Assembly (NCBI RefSeq): GCF_025567625.1
Contig: NZ_JAOQJC010000006.1
Span: forward strand, 124,001 to 188,000
DNA: 64,000 nt
From: Paenibacillus sp. J5C2022
Lineage (GTDB): Bacteria > Bacillota > Bacilli > Paenibacillales > Paenibacillaceae
Direction of reading: 5' to 3'
Shown here: positions 8,932 through 17,813 of the stretch, piece by piece
Layout: every line of letters begins with the position of its first letter
Position numbering within the stretch: the stretch's first letter is position 1
The notes under the pieces: model-generated
Databases searched by the model: none
The model's input: only the letters and a program-made list of their open reading frames with translations
What the model was told of the DNA's origin: nothing
Translations under genes and position numbers: made by a program

Positions 8932-10074
8932 TCACCTCGATCTATTATGACGCAATTTAGACACGATTTGTTGCGCCGGTTGTTGAGATTGCTCGATTAA
9001 TCGGCTGATTGCCGCTCCATGCGCATCGCGCCAGCCGACGGGATTGTCCAGCAATGCACAGGCGGCATCCGCGAACCGTTCCGCATCCAGCGACTCCGTC
9101 GTGCCGATCGGCGACAATCCGATCCGCTGCAGGAATTGATCGATCTTGGGATCGTAGGACAGGCCCAGCATCGGGACGGATTGGTTGGCGGCGTAGATAA
9201 GGGCATGCAGACGCATGCCCAGCAGCATATCGCAGCGGCTCACCTCCAGCAGCATCTGCTGCGGGTCGTCGCCGGGAGCGGCAAGCTCGACGGAGCTGCC
9301 CTCGCCGAGCCTGCCGCGGAGCCGTTCCATCATCCACTCCGACACCTCGCGGTCGTCCGGGGTATGGAACGGCAGGAAGCGCAGCCGCACGGCTCTGCGG
9401 TGCGACAGCGCCAGCAGCGCCTCGGCGGCGCGCGCCATATCGGCGCCGTCCTGGCGCCAGCGGCGCAGCGAGACGCCGACGACCGGCGGCGTCCCGGCGG
9501 CGCCGCGCTCCGCTGCCGAGCCATCCGGCAGCGGCAGCCCCATCACCGGATCGGGTACGACCTCGATCCGGTCCTGCGGGACGCCCATCGCCGAGAGCAG
9601 CTCGGCGGATGCGAAGTCCCGCACCGACACATAGCTGCTGCGCCGCATTACATGGCGAATCAGCGGGTCCATATAGCGGCGGTTCACCGGGCCGATGCCC
9701 TGCGCGTAGACGAACGTCGGCTTGCCCAGCAGCTGGGCAAGCTTCATGATTCCGGCATAATACGGAATCGTCTTCGCGCTCGTGGCATCCTGCAGCAAGC
9801 TTCCGCCGCCGCTAATAAGGCCATCGCTGCCGCGCACCGCCTGCAGCACCTCCGCCGGCCGCATCCGATGTACGGACTCCACGCCGTACATCTTCTTCGT
9901 CCAGGCCGGATCGATGCTCAGCACGACCGGCACGATCTGGACGCCCCGGGCGGCGCCTTCCGCCTCCAGCGCCATTAGAATCGAGCGCAGCACCGCTTCA
10001 TCGCCGCTGTTGCGGAAGCCGTAGTAGCCCGATATTACGATGCGGAATACTTCTGAATCGTTGGCCAAGCCCAT
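8932..10074 (-). CDS. csaB: Polysaccharide pyruvyl transferase CsaB
   Basis: A 380-residue enzyme that adds a ketal pyruvate from phosphoenolpyruvate to ManNAc units of the secondary cell wall polymer. That pyruvate is the group SLH domains recognise. Typical features are the N-terminal GYYGFRNSGDEAVL, the central ISGGGSLLQD and YAQGIGPVNRR, and the C-terminal GMRLHALIYAA and GLSYDPKID. The ATG at 10074 was picked because GGAAGGAG precedes it by 10 bases; an earlier ATG at 10083 is too close to that site. The start lies inside the 3' end of the DUF5693 gene, a 40-base overlap that implies translational coupling. In Bacillus anthracis, csaB also lies beside S-layer genes. Confidence 0.93.
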   Translation of the reverse strand: MGLANDSEVFRIVISGYYGFRNSGDEAVLRSILMALEAEGAARGVQIVPVVLSIDPAWTKKMYGVESVHRMRPAEVLQAVRGSDGLISGGGSLLQDATSAKTIPYYAGIMKLAQLLGKPTFVYAQGIGPVNRRYMDPLIRHVMRRSSYVSVRDFASAELLSAMGVPQDRIEVVPDPVMGLPLPDGSAAERGAAGTPPVVGVSLRRWRQDGADMARAAEALLALSHRRAVRLRFLPFHTPDDREVSEWMMERLRGRLGEGSSVELAAPGDDPQQMLLEVSRCDMLLGMRLHALIYAANQSVPMLGLSYDPKIDQFLQRIGLSPIGTTESLDAERFADAACALLDNPVGWRDAHGAAISRLIEQSQQPAQQIVSKLRHNRSR

Positions 10075-12155
10075 CTGCGCCATACTCCTTCCAGTACGAT
10101 CCATGCTGCGATAAGAATCAATCCGATCACGAGGCCTCCGCCCAGTCCCAGCAGCGTGCGAGCAATGGACATCGCCAGCGGCGAATGAATATGCGTGAAC
10201 GTGCTCACCATCGTAAGCTGACCCAGCGTCCCTGCAATAATCAATACCCAAGCCGCGCGGTAGCGCAGCGCCAGGAACAGTCCAAGAAATAGAGGCGGAT
10301 GACCCAGCACGAATTCCTTGAAGCGCGGACGAACGCCGAACGTCGACTCCAGCCAATTGCGGATAATAAGCTCAAGCTGGGATACCTGACCGGCATTGCC
10401 CGTCCGGGACAAGTAGTAATAGCCTATTGCGCCAAGAACGGCGACAACCACTACCCACATAATCGTGATAGGCTGAGACAATATCGCCATCACACGCTTC
10501 GGCACGCCTCTTGTACTATTACCCTCGTATAGGAACACATAAACGGCGACCAGGAAGATCGGCGCCAGATGAAGCACGCTCACACCCCGGAACTGCTCCA
10601 GCACCAGGCTGTATGTAATATTGTTCAACAGGCCGAATACGAGCGGTACTGCGCACAGCGATATGCACGTCGCCACCAGAAACCAGTTCAGCGCGAGACC
10701 GATCCGCTTGCCGATCGGCACATCGGGGAAAATCCACTTGGTCCCGCGCGGCTCCTCGCCGCTTCCGCCGATGGTCCAATCTTCGCCGCCAACCATGCGG
10801 CGTTCGCCGATCGTCCGGGCGTAGATGCGGTTCATCACCCATATCAATCCCAACGTAGGTGCGCTCACGGCAGCGCCGAGCGCCAGCGCTTGCTCCATAA
10901 GAGAGCTGTTCAGCACATACAGGCCTGCCGATCCGACAAGTCCGATACCGAACACAGGAATAAGCAGAGCAGGCAGATAGGCGCCAATCAGCAGAGCGAT
11001 AATCGCTACGGCGCCGAGCGCCGCCACGCCGCGCACGGGCTTCTCCCACGAAGGCTTCTCATAGTTGAACGGCTGCGCAGGCCCGGCCGGGAAGCCGTTG
11101 TCTGTCAGCGTCTGCACCACGCCGTGCTCACCGCTCATGATCTCCGCCAGCTTGTCCACCGATTGGTCCAACGTTCCGGTATCCGCATTGCCGAGCGTCA
11201 TCGCGTTCAAGAAGAACATCCGAATGTTGCGATCCTTCGCCGCCAGCAGGAACCGGTCCACCACGCCTTCTTGCGTCATCTCGATACTGTCCTCCGGCGA
11301 CAGCGAATACAACCTGGCTATATTATAATTCGTTAAATACGCCAATTTATTAAGACCTTGCTGTGGACGCTTCAAATTCTCAATCGTCGTCAGTCCGATC
11401 TCATACTTGTTGAGCAGCGACGCGAAGTGATTCAGGCTCTTGTCGGCCGCCTGATTGCTGAATCCCTTCACCTTCTCCCCGTCGAACAGAAGGCGGGTTA
11501 CGCCATATTGTTGAAGGCGCGCCAGCTGTTCCTCCGTTCGCTCCGGATCATAAGGCACGACGCGGTCGGAGAACCGGGCAACGATATGGAATCCTGCCTC
11601 ATGAATCGCTTCAAGCGCCATGGGATCGAAGTCCATCGTCTTCAGCGCGGCTGCCGATGTGGATTCTTCCACAATAAGTCCTTCATGGCCATCGAAGGAC
11701 CAATCGCGGTAAGATATGCCCATCCGGTCGAAGGCATCTCTAACAACGGGACCGATAAGCTCAGCTTCCCGTTCTCCGCTAAACAGTATATACGTATTGT
11801 GGGAACGCTCGTCCGCAAGCTTGCCTTGCAGCAACGCGGCTTCTTTCTCATTGTAGTACGTCAGTCTTCCGGCTTGCATCAATTCCTTGATTGAGCTCTC
11901 ATAGACCGCCATGGAGGTCACTCCCGCGTCCTTGAGCATCTTCAAGCGATCCTCAACGAATTGCCGAGGGCGCGGCTGCAGATCCGACGCTTCTACAATG
12001 TCCCGGTAATCGAATACGTATTCCACACTCTGGGCGGACTTCTCCATCGTCATCCTCTGGACACCCAGCGGCAATGCCGCAATAACGCCAATCAGCGTAA
12101 CGATAGAGAGCCATAACTTCGCTTGCCGATTCCACTGCTGCCAACGATTCAACAC
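10035..12155 (-). CDS. DUF5693 family polytopic membrane protein
   Basis: A 706-residue protein of unknown function. One N-terminal helix (about residues 14-30) is followed by a roughly 330-residue soluble domain, predicted to be outside. That domain contains DYRDIVEAS, a conserved-looking LKMLKDAGVTSMAVYESS, and a TIM-barrel-like flavour. From about residue 370 on there are some ten hydrophobic segments, for example VAALGAVAIIALLIGAYLPA and LLGLGGGLVIGLILIAAWIV. It lies between a phosphohexomutase and csaB and overlaps csaB by 40 bases. I recognise the family only as DUF5693. A role in export or pyruvylation of the wall polymer is inference from this coupling. Confidence 0.8.
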   Translation of the reverse strand: MLNRWQQWNRQAKLWLSIVTLIGVIAALPLGVQRMTMEKSAQSVEYVFDYRDIVEASDLQPRPRQFVEDRLKMLKDAGVTSMAVYESSIKELMQAGRLTYYNEKEAALLQGKLADERSHNTYILFSGEREAELIGPVVRDAFDRMGISYRDWSFDGHEGLIVEESTSAAALKTMDFDPMALEAIHEAGFHIVARFSDRVVPYDPERTEEQLARLQQYGVTRLLFDGEKVKGFSNQAADKSLNHFASLLNKYEIGLTTIENLKRPQQGLNKLAYLTNYNIARLYSLSPEDSIEMTQEGVVDRFLLAAKDRNIRMFFLNAMTLGNADTGTLDQSVDKLAEIMSGEHGVVQTLTDNGFPAGPAQPFNYEKPSWEKPVRGVAALGAVAIIALLIGAYLPALLIPVFGIGLVGSAGLYVLNSSLMEQALALGAAVSAPTLGLIWVMNRIYARTIGERRMVGGEDWTIGGSGEEPRGTKWIFPDVPIGKRIGLALNWFLVATCISLCAVPLVFGLLNNITYSLVLEQFRGVSVLHLAPIFLVAVYVFLYEGNSTRGVPKRVMAILSQPITIMWVVVVAVLGAIGYYYLSRTGNAGQVSQLELIIRNWLESTFGVRPRFKEFVLGHPPLFLGLFLALRYRAAWVLIIAGTLGQLTMVSTFTHIHSPLAMSIARTLLGLGGGLVIGLILIAAWIVLEGVWRRWAWPTIQKYSAS

Positions 12156-12213
12156 TCTATTTCCTCCGTTCTTCGTGCATGAACGGCAATAGCCGCCTGA
12201 TGGCGGCCGCCGC

Positions 12214-13941
12214 TTAAGAAATCCCGTCCACCCGCGACATGACGGCAGCCTTGAGCTGCTGCATCGCTTCTGCGGATGCTTCAGCGGACTCCCTCTTCAC
12301 TGCAAAGTAAACTTTAATTTTGGGCTCCGTACCGGAAGGACGCAGACAGAACCAGGAGCCGTCCTCCAGCATGAACTTCAACACATTCTCCGGACGAAGG
12401 CCGTTCAGGCCGCTCGCGTAATCCTGCATTTCCTTCACCTTCACGCCGTTAATCTCGGCCGGCGCCCCAGTCCGCCAATCTTCCATAATAGAGCCAATCT
12501 GGGCGATGCCGTCGATGCCCTTCAACGTGCGAGACTCCAGCGCCTCCATGTAGAAACCGAACCGCTCGTACAGCTCATGCAGCACATCATGCAGCGTCTT
12601 GCCCATGCTGCTGTAATAAGCCGCCGCTTCGCATATGAGCATCGCCGCTACGACAGCATCTTTATCGCGCGCATAAGTGCCCGTCAAGTAGCCGTAGCTT
12701 TCTTCATAGCCGAACAAGAACGACTTCTCGCCCGTCTTCTCGTAGCCGGTTATCTTCTCGCCGATATACTTGAAGCCCGTCAGCGTATTCTCTACGTCCG
12801 CGCCGTAAGCTTGGGCGATGTCGCCGCCCATCTCGCTTGTTACGATCGTCTTGACGACTACGCCGTTGTCAGGCAGCGCGCCGCGCTCCTTGAGCTGGCT
12901 CAATAAATAATTGACGATGATAGCGCCGGATTGGTTGCCGGATATGGGAATATATTCTCCTTCCCGATTGCGCACGACAGCTCCCATGCGATCGGCGTCG
13001 GGATCGGTTCCGATAATAATGTCGGCATTCACTTCCTTGGCCAGGTCGATAGCCATCGCGAATGCTTCGCGTTCCTCCGGATTGGGCGATTTCACCGTGC
13101 TGAAATAGCCGTCAGGCTGTTCTTGCTGTTCTACAATATGTACATGATTGAAGCCTACCGCCTTCAGCACCTCTCTCACCGGCATATTGCCCGACCCGTG
13201 CAGTGGAGTGAACACGATATGGAAGTCTTTCAATGCGTCGCTGCCAATCAGATCGCTATTCAGACTTTGCGCCGCAACGGTCTCGACGTAGTCGCGGTCG
13301 GCAGACTCGTCCAGCCAGACAAGCAGCCCCTGCCGCTCAGCCGACTCGCGGTCGATTCGCTTCACTTGATCCAATCCCGCCACCGCGCCAATTGCGGCGA
13401 TGACGCCGTTCGCATCTTCCGGCACAAGCTGGCAACCGTCGGAGCCGTATACCTTGTAGCCGTTATACTCCGGAGGATTATGGCTGGCAGTGATGACAAT
13501 GCCGCCGTCCGCTTGCAAGGCGCGCACCGTATAGGAAAGCTGCGGTGTCGGCCGAAGCGAATGGAACAAGCAAGCGCGAATGCCGTTGCCTGCGAGCACC
13601 AATGCCGTATCCAGAGCGAACTCCGGCGACAGATTGCGCGAATCGTGGGCGATGACGACCGACAGCGGCTTCGAGCCGTCGCCCCCGCGTGCCAGCAGCC
13701 AATCCGCCAAGCCTTGCGTAGCCTTGCCTACCGTATAAGCATTCAAGCGGTTCGTACCCGCTCCCATCACACCCCGCAAGCCGCCGGTGCCGAATGCCAG
13801 ATCGCGATAGAAGCGATCTGCGATTTCTTTCTCTTGTCCGGCAATGCCGCGCAATTCCTCTTTTGTAGCTTCGTCAATAAGCGGATCGTTCATCCATTCC
13901 TCGAATCTGGCCATCGCTTGTTCCAACGTCAACTGTGTCAT
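12214..13941 (-). CDS. pgcA: Phospho-sugar mutase (alpha-D-phosphohexomutase, PgcA-like)
   Basis: A 575-residue enzyme that interconverts glucose-6-phosphate and glucose-1-phosphate, or the mannose equivalents. The length and domain order fit the long PgcA type. Visible motifs are the entry loop FGTGGLRGVMGAG, the phosphoserine loop IVITASHNPPEYNGYK, the metal-binding loop GTDPDADRMG, the sugar loop FGYEESYGYLTG and the phosphate-binding RPSGTEPKIK. The ATG at 13941 has AAGGGG 8 bases upstream; a GTG nine bases earlier is the alternative. It sits in a run of minus-strand genes from fabZ to tagA, where it could supply hexose-1-phosphate for cell-envelope glycans. The precise substrate cannot be read from sequence. 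Confidence 0.9.
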   Translation of the reverse strand: MTQLTLEQAMARFEEWMNDPLIDEATKEELRGIAGQEKEIADRFYRDLAFGTGGLRGVMGAGTNRLNAYTVGKATQGLADWLLARGGDGSKPLSVVIAHDSRNLSPEFALDTALVLAGNGIRACLFHSLRPTPQLSYTVRALQADGGIVITASHNPPEYNGYKVYGSDGCQLVPEDANGVIAAIGAVAGLDQVKRIDRESAERQGLLVWLDESADRDYVETVAAQSLNSDLIGSDALKDFHIVFTPLHGSGNMPVREVLKAVGFNHVHIVEQQEQPDGYFSTVKSPNPEEREAFAMAIDLAKEVNADIIIGTDPDADRMGAVVRNREGEYIPISGNQSGAIIVNYLLSQLKERGALPDNGVVVKTIVTSEMGGDIAQAYGADVENTLTGFKYIGEKITGYEKTGEKSFLFGYEESYGYLTGTYARDKDAVVAAMLICEAAAYYSSMGKTLHDVLHELYERFGFYMEALESRTLKGIDGIAQIGSIMEDWRTGAPAEINGVKVKEMQDYASGLNGLRPENVLKFMLEDGSWFCLRPSGTEPKIKVYFAVKRESAEASAEAMQQLKAAVMSRVDGIS

Positions 13942-13973
13942 CCATTCCACCCCTTCAATTTTCTATAATAGAT

Positions 13974-14411
13974 TTATGATGACGGATCTTGCAGAGCGAA
14001 CATAAGCTCTCCTTCCGCCACTACTTTCCCTTCCACTCTCGCCGTCGCCTTGCCCTTGCCGATCGGCCCCTTCAATCGGGTAATTTCCACTTCCAGCGTC
14101 AGCGTGTCGCCCGGCTTCACCTGATCGCGGAAGCGGAAGCCGTCAATGCCCGCGAAGAAGCCAATCTTGCCCTTGTTCGCTTCCACCATAAGCATGGCGA
14201 CCGACCCTACTTGAGCCAGCGCTTCCACGATCAGCACACCCGGCATGACGGGATATCCCGGGAAGTGGCCTACAAAATAAGGTTCGTTCATCGTCACGTT
14301 TTTCAGACCGACCGCCCGTCCGCCGGGCTCTACCTCCAAAATACGGTCAATCAGCAAAAACGGGGGGCGATGCGGGATGATCTCCTGAATTTCATTAATG
14401 TTTAGCTGCAT
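13974..14411 (-). CDS. fabZ: (3R)-hydroxyacyl-ACP dehydratase FabZ
   Basis: A 145-residue hotdog-fold dehydratase of the type II fatty acid elongation cycle. The catalytic pair is in place: H49 in [16 protein letters not shown] and E63 in IVEALAQ. The N-terminal [13 protein letters not shown] is diagnostic. The ATG at 14411 has AGGAG 10 bases upstream; a TTG at 14417 would be too close to it. In Bacillus subtilis, fabZ follows mbl-flhO-flhP. Here that neighbourhood is kept, but pgsA and a tetR/MFS module lie between. A 12-bp palindrome (AAACTGCAGTTT, 14509-14520) lies upstream in a T-rich promoter-like stretch. Confidence 0.96.
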   Translation of the reverse strand: MQLNINEIQEIIPHRPPFLLIDRILEVEPGGRAVGLKNVTMNEPYFVGHFPGYPVMPGVLIVEALAQVGSVAMLMVEANKGKIGFFAGIDGFRFRDQVKPGDTLTLEVEITRLKGPIGKGKATARVEGKVVAEGELMFALQDPSS

Positions 14412-14537
14412 ATTCAATATGCTCCTTTCAATGGCATGTTTTCCGGCAGATGTTCATTTGCAAGTATAAAAAAGCGGAAAATAAGCGAAACTATAGATAC
14501 CCTTCGTAAAACTGCAGTTTATGAAGGTTAAGATAAG

Positions 14538-14584
14538 GAGGCTTGACGCAAAAGGATTTCTCCCATGAGTTCCTGTCAAGCCTC
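14538..14584 (-). terminator. Hairpin after pgsA, possible terminator
   Basis: A perfect 10-bp stem, GAGGCTTGAC paired with GTCAAGCCTC, encloses a 27-base loop. It lies 34 bases past the pgsA stop. The minus-strand tail (CTTATCTT) is only moderately T-rich, so termination is likely but not certain. Confidence 0.5.
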
Positions 14585-14617
14585 TTTCTGCGTTGACGGA
14601 CAGCCACGCGCTATGCG

Positions 14618-15151
14618 CTACAATTCCGCAGGAGGCTTGCCCGCAGCCGCATAATTCATGGATCTGTATGAGGCGATATATACCAATGTAGCTACGTAAG
14701 ACAACGCGATGACAAACCAAAGACAAGCATGGGCAATCGGCGATTGGAAGAAGATCAGCATAAGAACGGCATAGAACAGCACCGTCGTCAGCTTGCCCAG
14801 CCAATTGGCGGGTATCGCTTGCTTCTTGCGAAAGTGCACCGTCAGTCCTCCCGCAATCATGCCGAGGTCACGCAAAAACATCGCCCCGGCAGCCATCCAG
14901 GACAGATGCCCCGCAACAAGGAGCGAAACGATCACCGTAATCAGCATGAGCTTGTCGGCAAGCGGATCGAGCATGACACCGACTGTCGTCACCTGACCGT
15001 ACCTTCGCGCAATATAGCCGTCCAACACGTCCGTAACGCCAGCCGCGACAACGATCAGAAAAGCCGGAATCATATGTCCGCTGGCAAAAATGACGATATA
15101 GACCGGTATAAGCAAAAACCGTATCGATGTTAAGACATTAGGCAGATTCAA
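14618..15151 (-). CDS. pgsA: CDP-alcohol phosphatidyltransferase (PgsA-type)
   Basis: A 177-residue membrane enzyme predicted to make phosphatidylglycerol phosphate from CDP-diacylglycerol and glycerol-3-phosphate. The full CDP-alcohol signature D-x2-D-G-x2-A-R-x8-G-x3-D-x3-D is present at residues 41-66. The TTG start at 15151 was selected because GAGGGAG lies 9 bases upstream and the protein then begins NLPNVLTSIRF, the usual family N terminus. Genomes of this group often carry a second pgsA elsewhere (near recA), so this copy may be a paralogue with a different alcohol substrate. Its start faces the divergent tetR promoter. Confidence 0.85.
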   Translation of the reverse strand: MNLPNVLTSIRFLLIPVYIVIFASGHMIPAFLIVVAAGVTDVLDGYIARRYGQVTTVGVMLDPLADKLMLITVIVSLLVAGHLSWMAAGAMFLRDLGMIAGGLTVHFRKKQAIPANWLGKLTTVLFYAVLMLIFFQSPIAHACLWFVIALSYVATLVYIASYRSMNYAAAGKPPAEL

Positions 15152-15240
15152 TTGCCCACACTCCCTCAAATCTTCCCAATTGGCCCCGTAGTTTCCCAAC
15201 TATTATAAACCACCGTATGGAAAATGAAAACTGACCCTGT

Positions 15241-15269
15241 TGCCCTGCCGAAATCGAACTGCTATAATA
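15241..15269 (+). promoter_or_regulatory. Promoter of the tetR-MFS operon
   Basis: A -10 box TATAAT (15264-15269) lies 17 bases from a -35-like TTGCCC (15241-15246). The operator palindrome directly follows and would cover the start site. Confidence 0.7.
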
Positions 15270-15293
15270 CTGACTGAACGTTCAGTTAGTATA
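15268..15293 (+). promoter_or_regulatory. TetR-family operator palindrome
   Basis: The core ACTGAACGTTCAGT (15274-15287) is a perfect 14-bp palindrome. The symmetry extends to 26 bp with one mismatched pair. It overlaps the -10 end and the start site of the promoter just upstream. This is the arrangement expected for autorepression by the TetR protein encoded next. Confidence 0.8.
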
Positions 15294-15311
15294 GCAGATG
15301 GAGTTGGTCAA

Positions 15312-15917
15312 TTGAACAAAAAACGAGCACAGGCGGAAGAAACCAAGCAGCATATCCTGTCCGCTGCCAAGGAGCTGTTCGCCAGAAAGGGGTATACGGC
15401 AACCTCGCTTGAGGAGCTTGCAGCCGCTACAGGCAGCAGCAAAGCCAATATTTATTATCATTTCAAAAGCAAGGAAGGGCTATTCCTGCAGTTGATGGAT
15501 GAGCACGATTGCGAGTGGAAGGCGCATTGGGCAAAGCAAAAATCCCGTTATCGCACGTACGCCGAGCAAATGTACGGCATGACCGAAGAAGGCATCAAGG
15601 CCGGATTCCACCATCCCCTGCACAAGGCGGCGGGAGAGTTCCTCGGTGAGACGAAGGGGAAAAACAGCTACGTAACGGAGCAAATCAATAAAAAAACCGA
15701 AGAGAACCGCGCTTACTACAGAGACTTCTTCCAGAAGGGAATCGATAGTGGAGAATTCAAAAACCTAGCCCCCCATCAAATGGCCCTTACGATGGAAAGT
15801 CTGTTCCGCGGACTTTCGGAAATCGCCCTGAACATGGACTATGAAGAAGCGCAAAAATTGTTCCGCGACAGTATCGCCATCATATTGCATGGAATCGCCG
15901 CCGATTCGTCAAGTTAA
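15312..15917 (+). CDS. TetR/AcrR-family transcriptional repressor
   Basis: A 201-residue regulator. The N-terminal helix-turn-helix is clear: ILSAAKELFARKGYTATSLE, then the recognition part TGSSKANIYYHFKSKEGLF. The C-terminal half is the variable ligand-binding domain. The TTG start at 15312 has TGGAG upstream and gives the usual short lead before the HTH. A longer frame to 15240 would run through the promoter and operator, so it is rejected. It is followed after 50 bases by the MFS exporter and most likely represses both genes until an exporter substrate binds. The inducer cannot be predicted. Confidence 0.92.
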   Translation: MNKKRAQAEETKQHILSAAKELFARKGYTATSLEELAAATGSSKANIYYHFKSKEGLFLQLMDEHDCEWKAHWAKQKSRYRTYAEQMYGMTEEGIKAGFHHPLHKAAGEFLGETKGKNSYVTEQINKKTEENRAYYRDFFQKGIDSGEFKNLAPHQMALTMESLFRGLSEIALNMDYEEAQKLFRDSIAIILHGIAADSSS

Positions 15918-15967
15918 TCGGTAAGTAGAGAGAAATAAGACCATTTTCGCTTAGGGAGGAAAACCAA

Positions 15968-17440
15968 TTGAATAGCACTTCTGCGGCCGCCGGGTCTCCA
16001 AACGCTACGGAGAACTTGAAACGGCTGCCCATTCTGATCGCATTAGTTATAGGAGCATTCTTCTCCATCTTGAATGAAACGCTGCTGAACGTCGCCTATG
16101 TCCGGCTGATGGAAGACTTCCAGGTAGCCTATACGACGGTACAGTGGCTATCTACCAGTTATATGCTTGTCGTGGGCATATTAGTACCGGTATCGGCGCT
16201 GCTCATCGGCTGGCTTACTACGCGCCAGATGTTCATCGGGGCCTTGAGCTTGTTCACGCTGGGCACTCTCGTATGCGCCTTGTCGCCCGACTTCTCCATC
16301 CTGCTCGGAGGTCGAGTCATTCAGGCGCTCGGTACGGGGCTTATGCTTCCCGTCATGATGAATACCATCCTTGTCCTGTACCCGCCGGAGAATCGGGGCG
16401 CAGCGATGGGCAGTATCGGTCTGGTCATCATGTTCGCCCCCGCCATCGGTCCTACGCTATCCGGTCTTATTCTGGAGTCGCTGGACTGGCGCTGGCTGTT
16501 CTGGCTTGTCTTGCCTTTCGCAGCATTATCCATTCTGATCGCCTGGATCTACATGAGGAATGTGACGGACGTAACCAAGCCGCGCATCGATGTGCTGTCC
16601 ATCCTCCTCTCCACTGTCGCCTTCGGCGGCATCGTGTACGGCTTCAGCACGCTGGGCAAGCCGGATAAAGGCTGGGAAAGCCCTGAAGTATACCTGACGG
16701 TCATCTCGGGTATCGTATGCTTGCTTCTCTTCGTGCTGGTGCAGCTTCGATCGAAGGAGCCGATGCTCGACTTCCGCGTCTTCAGGACGCCGATGTTCTC
16801 TCTCGCTACGATACTCATTATCATTGTGATGATGTCCCTCTTCTCCACCCTGCTGCTGCTGCCTATTCTTATGCAGCAAGGGATGCTCATGACCGCTTTC
16901 GCGGCGGGGCTCGTCTTGTTGCCGGGCGGCATATTGAACGGCTTCCTGTCTCCCGTTACCGGCAAGTTGTTCGACAAGTTCGGACCTCGTGCGCTGGTCA
17001 TTCCGGGCGCCGCGCTGCTCGTTCTGGTCATGTGGCTCTTCACCCGCATCGATCTGGAGACCAGCAAGTCCATGATCATTCTGCTTCACTGCCTGATGAG
17101 CATCTCCTTGTCGATGATCATTATGCCGGCTCAGACGAACGGTCTTAACGGATTGTCGCGCTCGCACTACCCGCATGGCACAGCTATCAACAATACGCTG
17201 CAGCAAGTATCCGGCGCACTGGGCATCGCTATCTTCTTCGGCATTATGACGTCGGGGCAGAATCGATTCCTGGAGGAGGCCGGGCATTCTGCGGGAACGC
17301 CGCTGGATGTCACCAATCCGTTATTCGCTCCATCCCTTAGCGCGGGGGTAAGCGAATCGTTCAAGTTCGGCCTTATCTTCGCCGTCATCGCGCTTGTCGT
17401 CGCCTTATTCATCAGGAAGAGCGAAGTGCCCAAGTCTTAG
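15968..17440 (+). CDS. MFS multidrug exporter, DHA2 (EmrB/QacA) type
   Basis: A 490-residue transporter with about 14 hydrophobic segments, the number expected for the DHA2 family of proton-driven drug exporters. Near the N terminus it has NETLLNVAYVRLMEDF, close to the family's usual first-helix signature. It also has GRVIQALGTGLMLPVM and the motif C-like GPTLSGLILESLDWRWLFW. A TTG start follows GGGAGG. It is the second gene of the tetR operon and ends just before a strong terminator. Substrates probably include hydrophobic or cationic toxic compounds; this is inference from the family. Confidence 0.92.
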   Translation: MNSTSAAAGSPNATENLKRLPILIALVIGAFFSILNETLLNVAYVRLMEDFQVAYTTVQWLSTSYMLVVGILVPVSALLIGWLTTRQMFIGALSLFTLGTLVCALSPDFSILLGGRVIQALGTGLMLPVMMNTILVLYPPENRGAAMGSIGLVIMFAPAIGPTLSGLILESLDWRWLFWLVLPFAALSILIAWIYMRNVTDVTKPRIDVLSILLSTVAFGGIVYGFSTLGKPDKGWESPEVYLTVISGIVCLLLFVLVQLRSKEPMLDFRVFRTPMFSLATILIIIVMMSLFSTLLLLPILMQQGMLMTAFAAGLVLLPGGILNGFLSPVTGKLFDKFGPRALVIPGAALLVLVMWLFTRIDLETSKSMIILLHCLMSISLSMIIMPAQTNGLNGLSRSHYPHGTAINNTLQQVSGALGIAIFFGIMTSGQNRFLEEAGHSAGTPLDVTNPLFAPSLSAGVSESFKFGLIFAVIALVVALFIRKSEVPKS

Positions 17441-17458
17441 AAGACTGGACATACGACG

Positions 17459-17499
17459 AAGGGGCTGTTCCCGGTCATACAGACCGGGAACAGCCCCTT
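17459..17499. terminator. Strong bidirectional terminator
   Basis: An 18-bp near-perfect stem (AAGGGGCTGTTCCCGGTC against its complement) has a 5-base loop. It separates the converging MFS gene (plus) and the EpuA-like gene (minus). It has short T or A runs on both flanks and can serve both strands. Confidence 0.85.
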
Positions 17500-17506
17500 C
17501 CCATTG

Positions 17507-17791
17507 CTACGAGTCGGTAAACACCAGATCGTACATATGCTTCCAGGTTGACCATTCGAACACGTCGCCTTTCGGCATCTTGCCCAAAATGACATACCCG
17601 ACATACAGCCCGAGAGCAAGCATAATGACCATAACAATGGGCACTATGCTCTTCCTAAGCAGCCATAAGATGACTCTCGCCCAAGTGGGGAGACGACGAT
17701 CCTCATAATCATCATCCTCCGGTTCCGCTGTAACCCCTCGATGATTATGGGTAGTGACGTCATTCTCCGAATCTAAGCGATCATCAGTCAT
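17507..17791 (-). CDS. Small membrane protein of the EpuA / 'RNA polymerase beta subunit-like' family
   Basis: A 94-residue protein with an acidic N-terminal half (residues 1-35), a conserved-looking RRLPTWARVILWLLRKSIVP, one transmembrane helix (IVMVIMLALGLYVGYVILG) and a C-terminal GDVFEWSTWKHMYDLVF. Databases often label this family as an RNA polymerase beta subunit, which is misleading: it is a single-pass membrane protein of unclear role. The ATG at 17791 has AAGGTGA 7 bases upstream; longer starts lack a good site. It follows flhP by 22 bases and is probably the last gene of the flhO-flhP transcript. Confidence 0.75.
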   Translation of the reverse strand: MTDDRLDSENDVTTHNHRGVTAEPEDDDYEDRRLPTWARVILWLLRKSIVPIVMVIMLALGLYVGYVILGKMPKGDVFEWSTWKHMYDLVFTDS

Positions 17792-17813
17792 ACATATCAC
17801 CTTCATCCTGGTC

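Noticed and set aside
9019..9978. 319-codon plus-strand frame opposite csaB
   Set aside because: CsaB motifs on the minus strand are unambiguous; the plus frame arises from GC-rich codon bias.
10299..11336. Plus-strand frames opposite the DUF5693 gene and a second minus frame at 10519-11049
   Set aside because: The 706-codon DUF5693 frame has coherent membrane segments and junctions with its neighbours. The others are shadows.
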